Below are positions 1 to 12,000 of a stretch of DNA of 64,000 bases, piece after piece. This stretch comes from Ephydatia muelleri. Its lineage: Eukaryota; Porifera; Demospongiae; Spongillida; Spongillidae. The DNA lies in contig JABACO010000001.1 in NCBI GenBank assembly GCA_013339895.1, forward strand, positions 7,970,982 to 8,034,981, in the 5' to 3' direction. The translations under genes were made by a program, and so were the position numbers. Each line of letters starts with the position of its first letter. The stretch's first letter is position 1. Under the pieces are notes generated by a model. It was not told the origin of the DNA. It saw nothing but the letters and a program-made list of their open reading frames with translations, and ran no database searches.

Positions 1-673
1 CCCATAGGTTTGGTCCATAGATTGATCCGTTGCACACACATCCTGACCAATAAGATACGTGTGTAGGTATATTCGTGCATGTGCTAAATATAATAGGACT
101 ATTACAATTTCATACCCTTATTTCCTTGCTTTTTACACCACTATTACCTTCAAATCCTCTATCTGTCTCATAGAGAATGTTTCTAGTTACTTGTTAACTC
201 TTTCACGCAATATTGCGCCTCAGCTGCTACACTGAAGCCATGTTTGTCTCAACGTTTTTTTCGAGTCAATCAGAGAATAATTCTTATAAACAACTATCAC
301 GAACTGTACTGTGGGCCCCACCCATGCATAGGACACAGAAATTTGAACCTTAAATCTCTTCTTTTATTAGATGAGATATTCTGTACACCCTGCTAGTTTG
401 CAGGGAGATTCACTATAGCTATGAGCATTCTGTGCTGGGTCCCATTAGGCAATGATAATTAAATTATTGCATCCCTATTATTCCTAGTGTGGCATAAAAT
501 ATATTATTTCTCTCAAGGCCGACATTACAAACTTTTATCCAACAGCAGCAGAGACGCATAAAATATGCCATACTATTGGGTGTGGGGCTATACAAAAAAA
601 AAAAAAATTTGGCGGTGTACACATTTGACTCAACTCTCATTAGAATTGGAAGTTCTTTAATTCACTGTCATCT
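1..673. other. Downstream flank of the gamma-glutamyltransferase gene, no gene seen
   Basis: AT-rich sequence with no convincing coding exon. On the minus strand an AATAAA hexamer (plus-strand TTTATT at 363-368) lies about 300 bases after the gamma-glutamyltransferase stop and could be its polyadenylation signal. A short A run is at 594-607. Confidence 0.5.
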
Positions 674-2790
674 TCAATATCCTGCTGGAACCCCTCCTTT
701 CCTAGGATCTGAGGTTGCATATATCAGCCCGTCAATCACTTCAATGCCTTGAACCACAGCATAGGCACCCAAAGCTTTGACTATGTGACCTCTGCTCTCC
801 AATGCCTGCCGGTATTCAAGGGGGAAGTCATTCTCCACACTAACGTAATCAGGGATCAGCTGGTGATAAAGCCTCGGGTAAGCAATTGCATCAGAGAGAG
901 TCTTGTTGAACCGTAGGACGTCTAATATCACCTGCATAGGTAGTCAAGAAGAATGACCACACATGCATATATCTTACCTGAAGGACACTAGTAGGGATCT
1001 TTGATCCTCCAGATGCTCCTACCACCATTTTCACTTTCCCGTTCTTATCCAACATGATGGTAGGGGACATAGAGGACTGGGGCCTCTTGCCTGGTTGGAT
1101 GTAATTGGGTATTTGGCACGTTGAGCACTCCTTGCTCGGGGTACCAAAGTCATCCATCTCATCATTGAAGATGATTCCACTCTTCTTAGAACGCATCAGG
1201 CTTCCAAAACTAGAGTAGTACGAACATATCACACAGTAATTAGCATCAAACAGCAGCAATAGAGCTGCTTACTAATTGTTGATTGTGCCCGTGACTGATA
1301 CGGCATCTCCATTGGAAGCAAGGACAGAAAGATGGCTGGTTCCAGTAGGAGAAAGTGGAGAAAACAATTCTGGAAGTTCATAGTAGCTGACATTATGGGT
1401 AGTGTTATCAGTGATCAATGACCTCATCCTTTCAGCTGCACTGATGCTCAACATATACTGGACAACCTTTAAAAGAACAACCAGTCCACTCGTGCTTAGT
1501 GTGCACACATCTCTCAATTACCTGTTCCACAGTGCTATTGAAGGCTGGGTCACCCAGTTTCATTCTCTGGGCATAGGCAAACTTGAACGCTTCTACTATG
1601 CGATGGTAGCTTAGGCCACCAAAATCTTGACTGGTGAAGTTGTATCCTGGTGAATCATTAACATATATCATGCACTAGCACCAATGTGGGTGCCAAGCAG
1701 TGCGTACCCTCTAATATGTTGAGCACCAGTGCCACCACAGCACCACTGGAAGGAGGAGATGCACCTAGTACCTGGAGTCCACTGAACTGGGAACTGAGAA
1801 CATCCCTCACTTCTGCAGTGTAATTATGGAAGTCCTTTTCAGTCAGAATGCTTCCGTAGTCCTGCTGAAGTTCAGTGACCATATCAGAGGTGAATATACT
1901 ATTATAGAAGTAGTCTGAGCCATATTGAGAGATACTGGTCAATGTGTCAGCCAGAAGTGTTTGTTTTAGGATATCGCCCTGCTTAAGTGGTATGTTGTTT
2001 GGTGCTAATAGTTCTCTGTTGGCGGGAAGTATAGCATATCAGGGGACAGAAACACTTACTCCTGCAGCTCTCTTACTGTAGTCCAGTAAAGTGTCCAGAA
2101 AGGATATATAATAGTCTTGCTTGAATGGCTCCTTCAATAGCACTAGTGACGGGGAAACCATTCTTTGCTAAGATGATGGACGGTTGGATTAGATCTGCCC
2201 AGGGCAAACGACCAAACATCTTCCATGCTTTCTCAAGCCCTTTAATCATGCCGGGAACACCCACCGCAAGACCGCCTAAGAAGAGAACATGGGATTGCCT
2301 TTGTAAAATTGGCAGCTTTTAATTAATGGGGAGATTCCTTACCAACATCAGAGGAAGCGTTGGTAAACATATTGACCGTTGCCGCCCCAGGAGCTACCTC
2401 CCTGTAATCGATGAACGTCGATTTCCTGCTCGTGGCGTTGTAGTACACCATGAAGCCGCCGCCACCTACCCCCGTGGAGTGGAGGTTGATCACCCCAACG
2501 CAGAACATGCTGGCGACGGCCGCGTCCACGGCTGACCCGCCCTTCTTCAGTACGTCCACCCCGACCTGGGAGCATGTCGCTGCATCGGCTGCCACGGCTG
2601 CGTGTTGGTACGGTTGCCCCGATGTGCTCTTCTTCAAGCCTAGTCCCAGGACAAGCCCAAGGACCACAGCCACGGCCCCGAGCAGAGCCACAGAGACAAT
2701 CCCAACTGCTAACAAATATTTTCGTTTTGGGTACGAAACTGTGGGAGCAGAATCTTCAAGTAGACGCTTTTTTGTTGCCTCTCCCTCCAT
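674..2790 (-). CDS. GGT1-like: Gamma-glutamyltransferase (glutathione hydrolase), type II membrane protein
   Basis: Seven exons read from high to low coordinate: 2790-2343, 2275-2077, 2015-1708, 1646-1522, 1457-1273, 1209-978 and 931-674. Together they give 584 residues, close to the usual animal GGT length of about 570. A cytosolic start (MEGEATKKR) precedes one membrane anchor at about residues 25-52, so the enzyme domain should face outside the cell, where the family cleaves and transfers the gamma-glutamyl group of glutathione. The autoprocessing nucleophile is the first Thr of DNTTH (about residue 379); human GGT1 has the matching site at 381. Other family blocks are GGLAVGVPG, GRLPWADLIQPS, the DEMDDF segment and the terminal RKGGVPAGY. 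All phases agree and all borders are GT-AG; one intron is only 61 bases. Exon 1 is clearly more GC-rich than its surroundings. Family assignment is certain; which paralogue is not. Confidence 0.95.
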
Positions 2791-2809
2791 GTTCTGTGCA
2801 CTACAGTAT

Positions 2810-3120
2810 TAGTTTCCGCAAAGCTTTTATTTTATACAAGTTATAAAAATGCATCTCGTTTGAATCGCTATAACTTCCGAATGGTTAACGCTATCGACAT
2901 CCTATTTGCAACACTTCATACCACACCATTTCTCTGTGTGAAATGATACTTTGGTGTCTTGCACAAGCACAGTGCCGACGTTACGAGGCCCGATACTCCA
3001 TTTGGGTTCATAATCTCCACAACTTCAGGTAGGAGCGTTCAAATCGCATCAAATTCGACGAGAAATTTCTGACGCTCATGAGCAATTCCTGGTTCGTTAT
3101 TGCAAACGTCCGTTAATTCC
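2810..3120. repeat. Foldback-family element, copy A (one arm), next to the GGT start
   Basis: Starts with a degenerate form of the family end (agtttccgc) and continues with blocks shared with the other copies at 3659, 10103, 28189, 39225 and 63434: ttataaaaatgcatc, gctataacttccgaa, ggttaacgctatcgac, cacaccatttctc and a 'gatactcc...gggttca' block. Only one arm is seen. The end lies about 20 bases upstream of the GGT start codon, so the 5' untranslated region or promoter of that gene must run through it. Confidence 0.75.
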
Positions 3121-3658
3121 AGCGCACGCGCGTCCGTAGAGAAAGCTTCACTTTGATCACCATAAATCAGCGAGAGCCGCTAGTTACAGTCTTCAGACGT
3201 CCCAAATGATGGATAGCATCATAATATATCACTCTGCCTGGTTAATGTAATTTTCATAAGAATTAGTGCTCCTCATATACATGTATCGAAATTTGGTTTT
3301 TACAATGATTATTTCATCACTATTCTCTTTGTTGCTCAAAATTGAAGGTGGCGAGGTATGGTTCTACAGATTTCGGATGATGCTAATATCATCTAGGCAA
3401 CTTTCTGCTTCTCATGTCCATAAGCTTCTTCCCTTTACTTCCCAGGACACCTTTTGTCATTAGGATACTACGGAAGTAGACGGGGTGGGGTGAGTTGATG
3501 TGTGCATGTGTGTGTCTATGTGCTTATGTGTGCGCATGTGTGTGTATGTGCGTAGATGAGCTTTTATTGGGTGTATTGGTTTAGGAGCGGTGTAACTATC
3601 CGTTAAAGTTAAGGTTTTGATAAATGTGAGTGATTTGTTTTTACGGCTATATATAATT
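3121..3658. other. Intergenic, no gene seen
   Basis: No coding exon recognised. A TG-rich stretch (about 3495-3555) is simple sequence. Confidence 0.5.
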
Positions 3659-4060
3659 GGGACAGTTTCCGAGAAAATTGCATCACGGAACGTTATACAA
3701 GATAATGACCCTAGTGTGGATTTTTATTTATAACATAAAATCCAAATTGTTATAACTTACGAACGGTTAACCCTATAGACTTCCTAAATTCAACACTTCG
3801 TCCTGCACCGTTTCACTATGCGTAAGTGCATTTTGATAGTGCCGGCGCTACGAGGTCCGATACCCCATCAGGTTTTAAACCTTCACATCTTTAGGTAGGA
3901 GCGTTCAAATCTCTTCAAATTCGGTGTTTACGTAGAGGGGTCCTGTCACTATTGATTTGTTACGTTCGTTAATTTGTATCCTATACGTTACAGAGCTAGA
4001 GCTGTGCAAAGTTCATGCACGTTTTCCCGCTCGACTTCGCCAAAGATTTCCCCCCTACAT
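3659..4060. repeat. Foldback-family element, copy B
   Basis: Begins GGGACAGTTTCCGAGAAAAT directly after AATT, the same terminal sequence as the complete copies at 10103 and 63434. It then carries the 'ataacttacgaacggttaac', 'cttcgtcctgcaccgtttc' and 'gttcgttaattt' blocks up to the 'cgctcgacttcgcc' core, where the second arm should begin. The second arm is absent or too decayed to see. Confidence 0.75.
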
Positions 4061-4960
4061 TGAATTCTACAGTGTATGCGGTTTGCCAAAATGTGGTGAT
4101 GTGGGATTGCAGATCTGAATAAATCTGATAAATATGGATACACATGTATCAACTTGTTCAGACGTTTTGGTAATCTGTCAAACCTTGCATTCCTCAGAAG
4201 TGTGTTTCTTCCACTCATAAGGAGTTGTACTAACTGTAGTGTTGGCATTGTGCTAGAATACTTCAATCCATAACTTGTTTGCATCGATAACAATGATAAT
4301 AATTTCAGTGGGTGAATGTTGACAGCATCATTTGAGTATGAATGCCAAATACTGAGTGTAAATCTGCTGCAAACTCTGTGCATAGGTATGACCGCCTTGA
4401 TTTCTTATCCCTAGGTACACAAGCAAGCGACCACACACCCTGCATCGCTCCTGAACTTTACATGTACATGTATGTGGTGATGCTCCATTCAAACCGCACC
4501 TATTAATCACAAAAGATACACAACGCGTATCGTGTTGAAACAAAACTGTGGCTTGTTCTAATTGTTGTAGATATGCCTTTTTATCTGTCTTGTTGATGTT
4601 TTATAACTCGCTGACCTTCGAAATATTGTCGCCGTCTTTGCTACGCACGATCAAAATACCCCCACTTATAGATACTTATAGATGGACGTATCGTAATAGT
4701 GTAGGTCGTGCGCGTATTAACTGAGGTGGTAGGGTGTATGAAAGAACAAATAATCTCAAAGAGATGACTTGAAAAAAGCATGAAATGTGGGTTGCAAAAA
4801 GTACGATTTATAATGAGCTCTTTGAGTACTTTAGTATTACAACATTCAATTATCTGAATTGTGTCCAGCCGCAAACAGGAGTGGGTAGCTAAGCTGATAC
4901 TGCGCCAACTGTTATTAATAGTAATGTTATTTTTGTATATTTGGAGCTCAATTTTGAAGC

Positions 4961-5125
4961 ATGTCGGGAAATAAATTAAGCGGCGCGAAACGTAGGAAGG
5001 GAAAGTTGAAATTAGAGAAGAAAGCATGCACGTCAAATAAGGTCCTTCAGCGGTTTTTGAAGAAGCAAACATTGAAGGTGGGAATGAAGGCAAGGATAAA
5101 TTGGTTGCACACGAAGGTAATGTGA
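4961..5125 (+). pseudogene. N-terminal remnant of a hAT/ZMYM-type transposase
   Basis: A 54-residue reading frame starting MSGNKLSGAKRRKGKLKLEK. The 'LSGA-[KRQ]-RRK' basic start is typical of TTF-zinc-finger hAT transposase-derived proteins of the ZMYM1 kind, which begin with a lysine/arginine-rich leader before the TTF finger. The frame stops after 54 codons and no zinc finger follows, so this is either a short first exon or, more likely, a dead fragment. A separate hAT core fragment lies at about 52.1-52.5 kb. The basic leader is visible; the family call is inference from a short motif. Confidence 0.45.
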
Positions 5126-6090
5126 TGATTTCGTGATTGCATAGATTTCATTCGGGATAATGAATGTTTAATTGATGTTGGAGAACAGGTTGGATGTAAA
5201 TGCAATTGCAAGCTGATCAGAAAAATTTGTTGCAGCTGTGAAGTTATTAGTTGAGGAGGAAGAAACTGAAGAACATGTTTTATGCACTTGCTAACCGCAG
5301 CTCTTCATTAAAACTACTTAGAGGTATGCTATGTTTATTGCCTGTATAATCTGTGACATTATAAATACATAATCGCAAAATTTTGTAATACTTTGTACGC
5401 CTACATCTACACTAATTTTATTTTGTGTGCATATATAGCACAATTGGTCAAGTCACCTTGCAGCGAACTGCTGTGTGCACTTTACAGTAAAAATGGGTGA
5501 TGAACACAGTGTACGGTGTTGTGCGCCGCTCTTTAAGCTACATAAAGATGATACAGTATTTATTCATCATGATCACCTGGTAAAAAAAGGATGAGTAGTG
5601 CCCATTATGCTATTATATGATTGCCTATGTTAATTGCAAATGACAGGCAAATCGTCTACGATCTATGTGGCACTTGATTGCATGAAATCCATTTTTATCT
5701 TTCCATCAAGAAGTCACTGCTTATACTCAGTGTCATTGGTTTACTTTTGTTGATCACCTTAATACTTAATACTGCACTCATCATTTATTTTTACAAACTC
5801 ATGTCTAGCTGACATGATGTACCTGTTCCCCACATCTTCTTAGATGTACACCACCAACCAGCAGATTTTCAATTCAAATCAGGAGACAGTATTGTCAACT
5901 TGGCATTCTAAGTGCAATTGGGTACACTACTGCAATTCACTTGATGATCTCAAACTGACTTTTTAATGATGCTGGAGGCAGAGGGTACAACAACTTAAAG
6001 GCACAGCTTGTATTGCCCTGTACATGTACAATATAATATATATAGAGAACCTATACTCTACCAGCTACAGTACTAAGTACTACAAAGTAT
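5126..6090. other. Intergenic, 3' flank of VWA gene 1
   Basis: No coding exon recognised. On the minus strand an AATAAA hexamer (plus-strand TTTATT at 5784-5789) lies about 300 bases past the VWA gene 1 stop and is a possible polyadenylation signal. Confidence 0.45.
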
Positions 6091-9000
6091 TCAGTGAGAC
6101 TCTGGTGGTACAGGACCTTGAGATTGTTCAAGTGATGTAGGTGGCTGAAGAGGTGGTAAAGGGCCTTCGGATGGTTCAGGTGATGCTGGTACAGTATACA
6201 CAGGTGGTAGCTGAGTATATGGAGGTGGTGCCTGAGGATGGGGAGGTGGTGGTATGTGATCTTGAAATTGAAATACTTCAAGTGATGCAAGTGACCGAGG
6301 AGGTAGTACAGGACCTTGAGATGGTTCAAGTGATGCATGTGACCGAGGGGGTAGTACAGGATATATCCGAGGAGGTAGATGTAGTATGGGACCTTCAGAT
6401 GGTACAAGTGGTGAATGTGGCCGAGGAGGTAGTACAGGAGCTGCGTCAGATGATTCGAGTGATGCAGATGGTACAGACATAACGAATTTTGATGCTCTCT
6501 TTAAGGACTCCTTTGATGAACTTTGGTAATACTTCTGATCATCAACAAAATTGGATCTTTGCTTAACATGTGTCTGCATCCTGCAATCAAAAGTGATTGC
6601 TAATCACAACAAATATAAGCATGGTATACACTATGCATTGGATAATGCTATCCCTACTTGCTACACATATACTGCTTTCCATGGGAGAGGTACAGCTTTG
6701 GCGTATGCAGTGAATCTGTCGAGGTCCTCAAGTCCGCTAGAAGCGCCTGCATAGATGTGGCCACAGTAATGAGTGAACCTGTAACATTTGTACACACCTT
6801 TGAAAAATCCGATTGTGCCGAAACAGACCGCTGTATGTTAGTAATTGTTTTCATCAGAAGTGTTGTTGCATCCTTACAATTCCCTATGTAACCAAGTGTA
6901 GTTGAATTCATATTTAAATAGTTTAAATTACAGACTGAAATTTAAAATGTAACCTGCATGCAGTGTCCAAAAATTGTAAAAAGTATTTACAAGAGAATTG
7001 AAATACATGTACATTAGTTGTTGCACCAGACTGTAAGTCAGAGTGCTGTACTTATAATTATTATGGACAAAATACAACATATGCATCACATTGTCTTTAT
7101 AAAACCAACTTTATGTATGCCCATCAGCATCAGAGTATAATTTGCCAAATGGCAATTGTTTTCAACAGAAAGAAAAAAACATACTTACACATAAGGTACA
7201 ATAAACACGTAACAAATGGCATGTACACATAATTAGCCACTTTATGAAAGCTCTCACCAAAGACATTTTAACATTATCCTACTGCAGTAAATAAAAATCA
7301 ATTGCTCTTCATTTAAATTCAGGCAGATATTAAGGGATAACTGTTCCAATTAAATAGCTAACTAATTCAATTTTAGTTTCTGCAGGTAGAAAAGTTGAAG
7401 CAAAATTATGCATATTTGAATTCACAGTACCTTGATCAGCAAGAGCCTTGGCTAATTTCAGGGTTGATGCAGCTACTACACGATTTCTCTGCTGGTCTAG
7501 GTCAGCATCAGGTACTCCAGGAGCAGTGTCTTTAAAACATAAATACATATACTAATCATGTACACTTGGTTCCCCACTGTGCTCATATACCGGTTCTGTT
7601 CACCACCAAATCACATGAAATGGTCTGCATTGATGAGCTGATCACATTGAAGTAGGAGAGAGTCGCTTTGAGGACACACTCTGTCCTTGAGGCACCCAAG
7701 GCAGGAAGGATTAGATTCATCACAATGTCCCTTCTCTCCTCATACTGGATGTCACCCAGTGAAACTTTCCAGCTGTCCAGTCAGACAAATAAATAATTAA
7801 TTTTGTCTAATTTACTCATAAAGATAGTAAACTCAAGCATAATGAGATAAGATGTGAGTAGATAATTTCTTTGTGGTTCTAGCCTATAGTATGCTGCTAT
7901 TTACAGTATCATCAGCATTGCACTCTGCTCATGTATAATATACTAACTGGTAAGAATCTAGCTCAATACCCACACATAGAGTTATTAGACACATACCAAG
8001 CAGTTAATATAATATTAAGTGTAAACATGCATGGTACAGAGCAGCAGACAAGTGTTTTAATTAATGACATCTGTACTACTTGCAATACAAAAAACTCTTC
8101 ACATCTAAATTCCTTTTTGAGCCATCTATAATCATGAACATTTCTAATCACAGTTAGAATGAATACCTTTTGTTCACTGATGTCCAGTTTCCTGTGTGAC
8201 TAGAATGGACATAATACAGCTGATTTTCTCCTAGTATGGCCAGCTCGAGGGAAAGGTTCTGTCCCAACACAGTTTGTAATCCACCAAGACAATCAGCAAA
8301 GGACTCTGGAATCTATAATATGGTTTTGTAAATCCTGAATATCTATTTTTGAGAGGAATCCATAACAAAACATTGCGATTGCAATGATACTGTGTTCTTA
8401 AATGTCACATGCTTATCATATATCATATAAGTGGGCATGACCTTACTGAACACAAAAATGGGCGTTACTATACATCAAACAATCCTCAATCACCTTCTCG
8501 TTAGAGTCAATAAAGTAGTAGACACCTCCTCCCTGTGTTGAAATGGCAGCCAACATGCCAGCATCATGATTCGCACCAAATCCAAAAGTGTACACTGTTC
8601 CATCAAATTTCTGCATATTAAATCATACATTATTATTTATTATACTGAAATCTATGCACAGCTACCTTTTTAGCTGCTTTCTCCTCCTGAGAGTTCTGGA
8701 TTTGCATCATTTTAGCCAGAACTTCTTCTTTTGTTTTCGCACCTACAGAGGGCAATCCATCTGTCAAGAGCAGCACAGACTTGACCTTTGTCTTCTCTGG
8801 ATCACTGTTATAAGCAATTTCTTTCATTCCTGATAATCATGCAATGAGGCATATATGTAAATAACAGCAAACACATACACACACACACGTGCACACACAC
8901 GTGCACACACATGTGCACACACATAGAAACACACACTACTAGTGTTTCATCTATAGTAACAATGTAAAACTGTTCATTCTGTTATAAAAAGGGATATCTA

Positions 9001-12000
9001 AAACACAGTAGTTAAAAGTTCAATAATAAGCATGATTATATGCACGACATTTAGAATTCCATGCACTGTGTTTTATGCACAATATAATCATGTCTTAGAG
9101 GATTCTAGCTAATGCAATGGACATGCAGGTTGTCTTTGGCGAAGAAAAATGTGCAATAGCTAGCAATGTGAACTGATACATAGATAATGCATTCTCTGCC
9201 AGATTGGCCATCTCTGGTTGGCCAGTTGGCTATCAGCCAGCAGGGATTTTATAGCTACAATTTGTGGTTTCATGAGCATTGTATTGAACAAGTGCCCAAG
9301 TTGAATGGGAGCTCATTTTGTGCAGTGGTACATGTGAACTATGCACATGCGAAGCAAACCTTTCAGAAGTCCTCCACACAGATTGGTCCCAGGGCAACAT
9401 TCTAGTCCATTAATGGCATATTTTACTCCTGCCATGTTTTCTGGTGTCATTTGGATTAGTCCAAACTGAAGGCAAACATCGGAGTGGTAGGTCACCAATG
9501 AAAATCGATCATGTTCGTTTACTGTGTGTACAGAAAGATATCAAATAGAGTTGCTCGAACACGTTTTAGACCTATAGTCGGATATTCTCTCACAGATCGA
9601 TTATATTAATATATGAACTGAGAAACAAATACGTATAATGGAACGAACCTGCCTTTACTGAATTGGCCACTGAGTAACATCAAGCATATCGGCCACGAAA
9701 CTGAAGTCCACAATGACATTAAAGAACGAGGTGCATGCAACGCATTGTAGGGCGTGTAACCGGTTATCAGGTTATTCGGGTTATTCGGATATTCGCAAAA
9801 ACCTATCCGTTCGAAAAGCAATTTAGCATTATTTGGAAAAATCGATTAGTAAATTTTATCTATTCGGAATAACCGGTTTATGTTTCTCCATTCGGAGGTA
9901 CTTAGGTATTCGTCGTCAGCATCGACAATTCGTCCATTATTCCAATACCTTTTTATACCAATATCCGGATATGATTTTCAATTGAGTATTTCATAATTAG
10001 AGTTATATATATAAATACGTCACTGTTGTTTTTATACATGCAACGTACGTGGGGACGACATCGAAAGCGATTTATAATTTAATAGGTATTGAGTAAATAG
10101 ATGGGACAGTTCACGAGAAAATTGCACCACTCATATATTATAAAAATGTTATACAAATGCATCACGTTTGCATCGCTATAACTTCCCAACGATTAACGCT
10201 ATCGACATCCTATTTTCACCACTTCATACTACACCATTTCTCTACAGTAAAATGCATTTTGGAGTCTTGGACTATATCCGTGCAGACGTTCCTACGTGCG
10301 ATACCCCCTGGGGTTCAAAACTACCATATCTTCGTGTAGGAGTAATCCAATCGCTTCAAATTCGGTTTGTAGGTGGAGAGGTCCTATATCTATCTATTTG
10401 TTCTGTTCGTTAATTTTTATGCAATCCGTTACGGAGATACAGTTGAACAAACTACGTGCACATTTTCGCGCTCGTTTCGCGCCAATGATTTGGGCAAATT
10501 GCAATGTATGGGGAGGCGGGGATTATTACATTGGCGCGAATCAAGCGGGAAAACGTGCACGTAGTTTATTCAACTGTATCTCCGTAACAGATGGCATAAA
10601 AATTAACGAACAGACCAAATCGATAGGTATAGGACCTCTCTACCTACATACCGAATTTGAAGCGATTTGACCGCTCCTACACGAAGATATGGTAGTTTTG
10701 AACCCCAGGGGGTATCGCACGTAGGAACGTCTGCACGGATATAGTCCAAGACTCCAAAATGCATTTTACTGTAGAGAAATGGTGTAGTATGCAGTGGTGA
10801 AAATAGGATGTCGATAGCGTTAATCGTTGGGAAGTTATAGCGATGCAAACGTGATGCATTTTTATAACATTTTTATAATATATGAGTGGTGCAATTTTCT
10901 CGTGAACTGTCCCAGATAGTAATATAATATAAAATATATAATGTGCATCAATTGGGGATTCAAAATATACAGCGTAATGCTTTTATCGTCGTCTTCAAGT
11001 GAGTACAAGTTCATTAGTATATGCCAAGACTTGTATTTATATGTAGTAGCAATAAAGTTATGTACCGGTACTAGTATTGCATAGTTTTATTATTGTACAG
11101 TGGTACGAAGTGAATGTATCAGAAATAGAATGACAGACTTCTCACCCACTTGAAGTAAGTATACGCGCTCTGTTTGAGTATGTTTTGGAATTAGAGATCA
11201 TTACGCAATCGTACTAATGGGAAATTATGCATTTAGCGAGAACGTGAATGGAGTGTTGTTGGATGATTGTAAGTGGAGTACGTGATTGTAGGTGATGTGC
11301 ATGGGGTGAGTTTATAATGGTGATGTCTGGTCTCAGTGGTTAGTGTTGGATGGTTAGATTTACATTACTATTGATATGTACAAGTGCATGGTAAAGTCAT
11401 CAATCTATTAACCTATTTGGCAAACACGTGCTACTGTAGACCTTTGTGCCTCTGTGTTTTCAACTGACATGAATAGCTCTGTGTTTTCAACTGACATCAA
11501 TACCTCTAGCCGGTTTGGGTGCGAGACCAGGTGGATTTCTGTGCAGACATAAATTATCTTTTCAGTGTGCACTCCACAAGCACCAAAACCTGAATAACCT
11601 AGGTATTCGGCAGGAAAGTTGGCAAAACCTATTTGGAAAAATCGATTTTGTCTATTCGGAAAAATCGGTTTTCAAGTCCACAAAAACCTGAAAATTGATT
11701 AGTGTTTTTAAAGTATTCGGAAAAATCGATTTTCATTATGCAGGGGAGGCTACACACCCTAACGCATTGCATCATGGAGTGACGCGCACACTTAGCGACG
11801 TTTTGCATGGATATAAAAGCAGCTGCCTGGCGGGAAACCGTAGTACTCACTTGACGAGCTGGGAGAGATAAGTTGGACACGTCAATGTTGAGATTTGCCA
11901 TTTTCGGCCTGTCATCTGCCAGGCAGGCTGGTTTATACCGTAACTCTTTCTTTTTAAAACGACCACCTCTATAAGGGTCAAATGGCCATCAATCGTCTGA

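Noticed and set aside
2060-2150. Apparent frameshift in exon 2 of gamma-glutamyltransferase
   Set aside because: It arose from choosing the donor at 2059. Using the donor ACA|GTAAGA at 2076 keeps the original frame and gives a family-like join (FTGLQELLAPNN) with correct phases throughout.
10168-10859. Mirror-image open frames of 60-124 codons
   Set aside because: They are the two arms of the foldback element translated on opposite strands.
11851-11901. Alternative first exon of VWA gene 1
   Set aside because: Its donor is in phase 0, while exon 2 must be entered in phase 1; joining would shift the frame.
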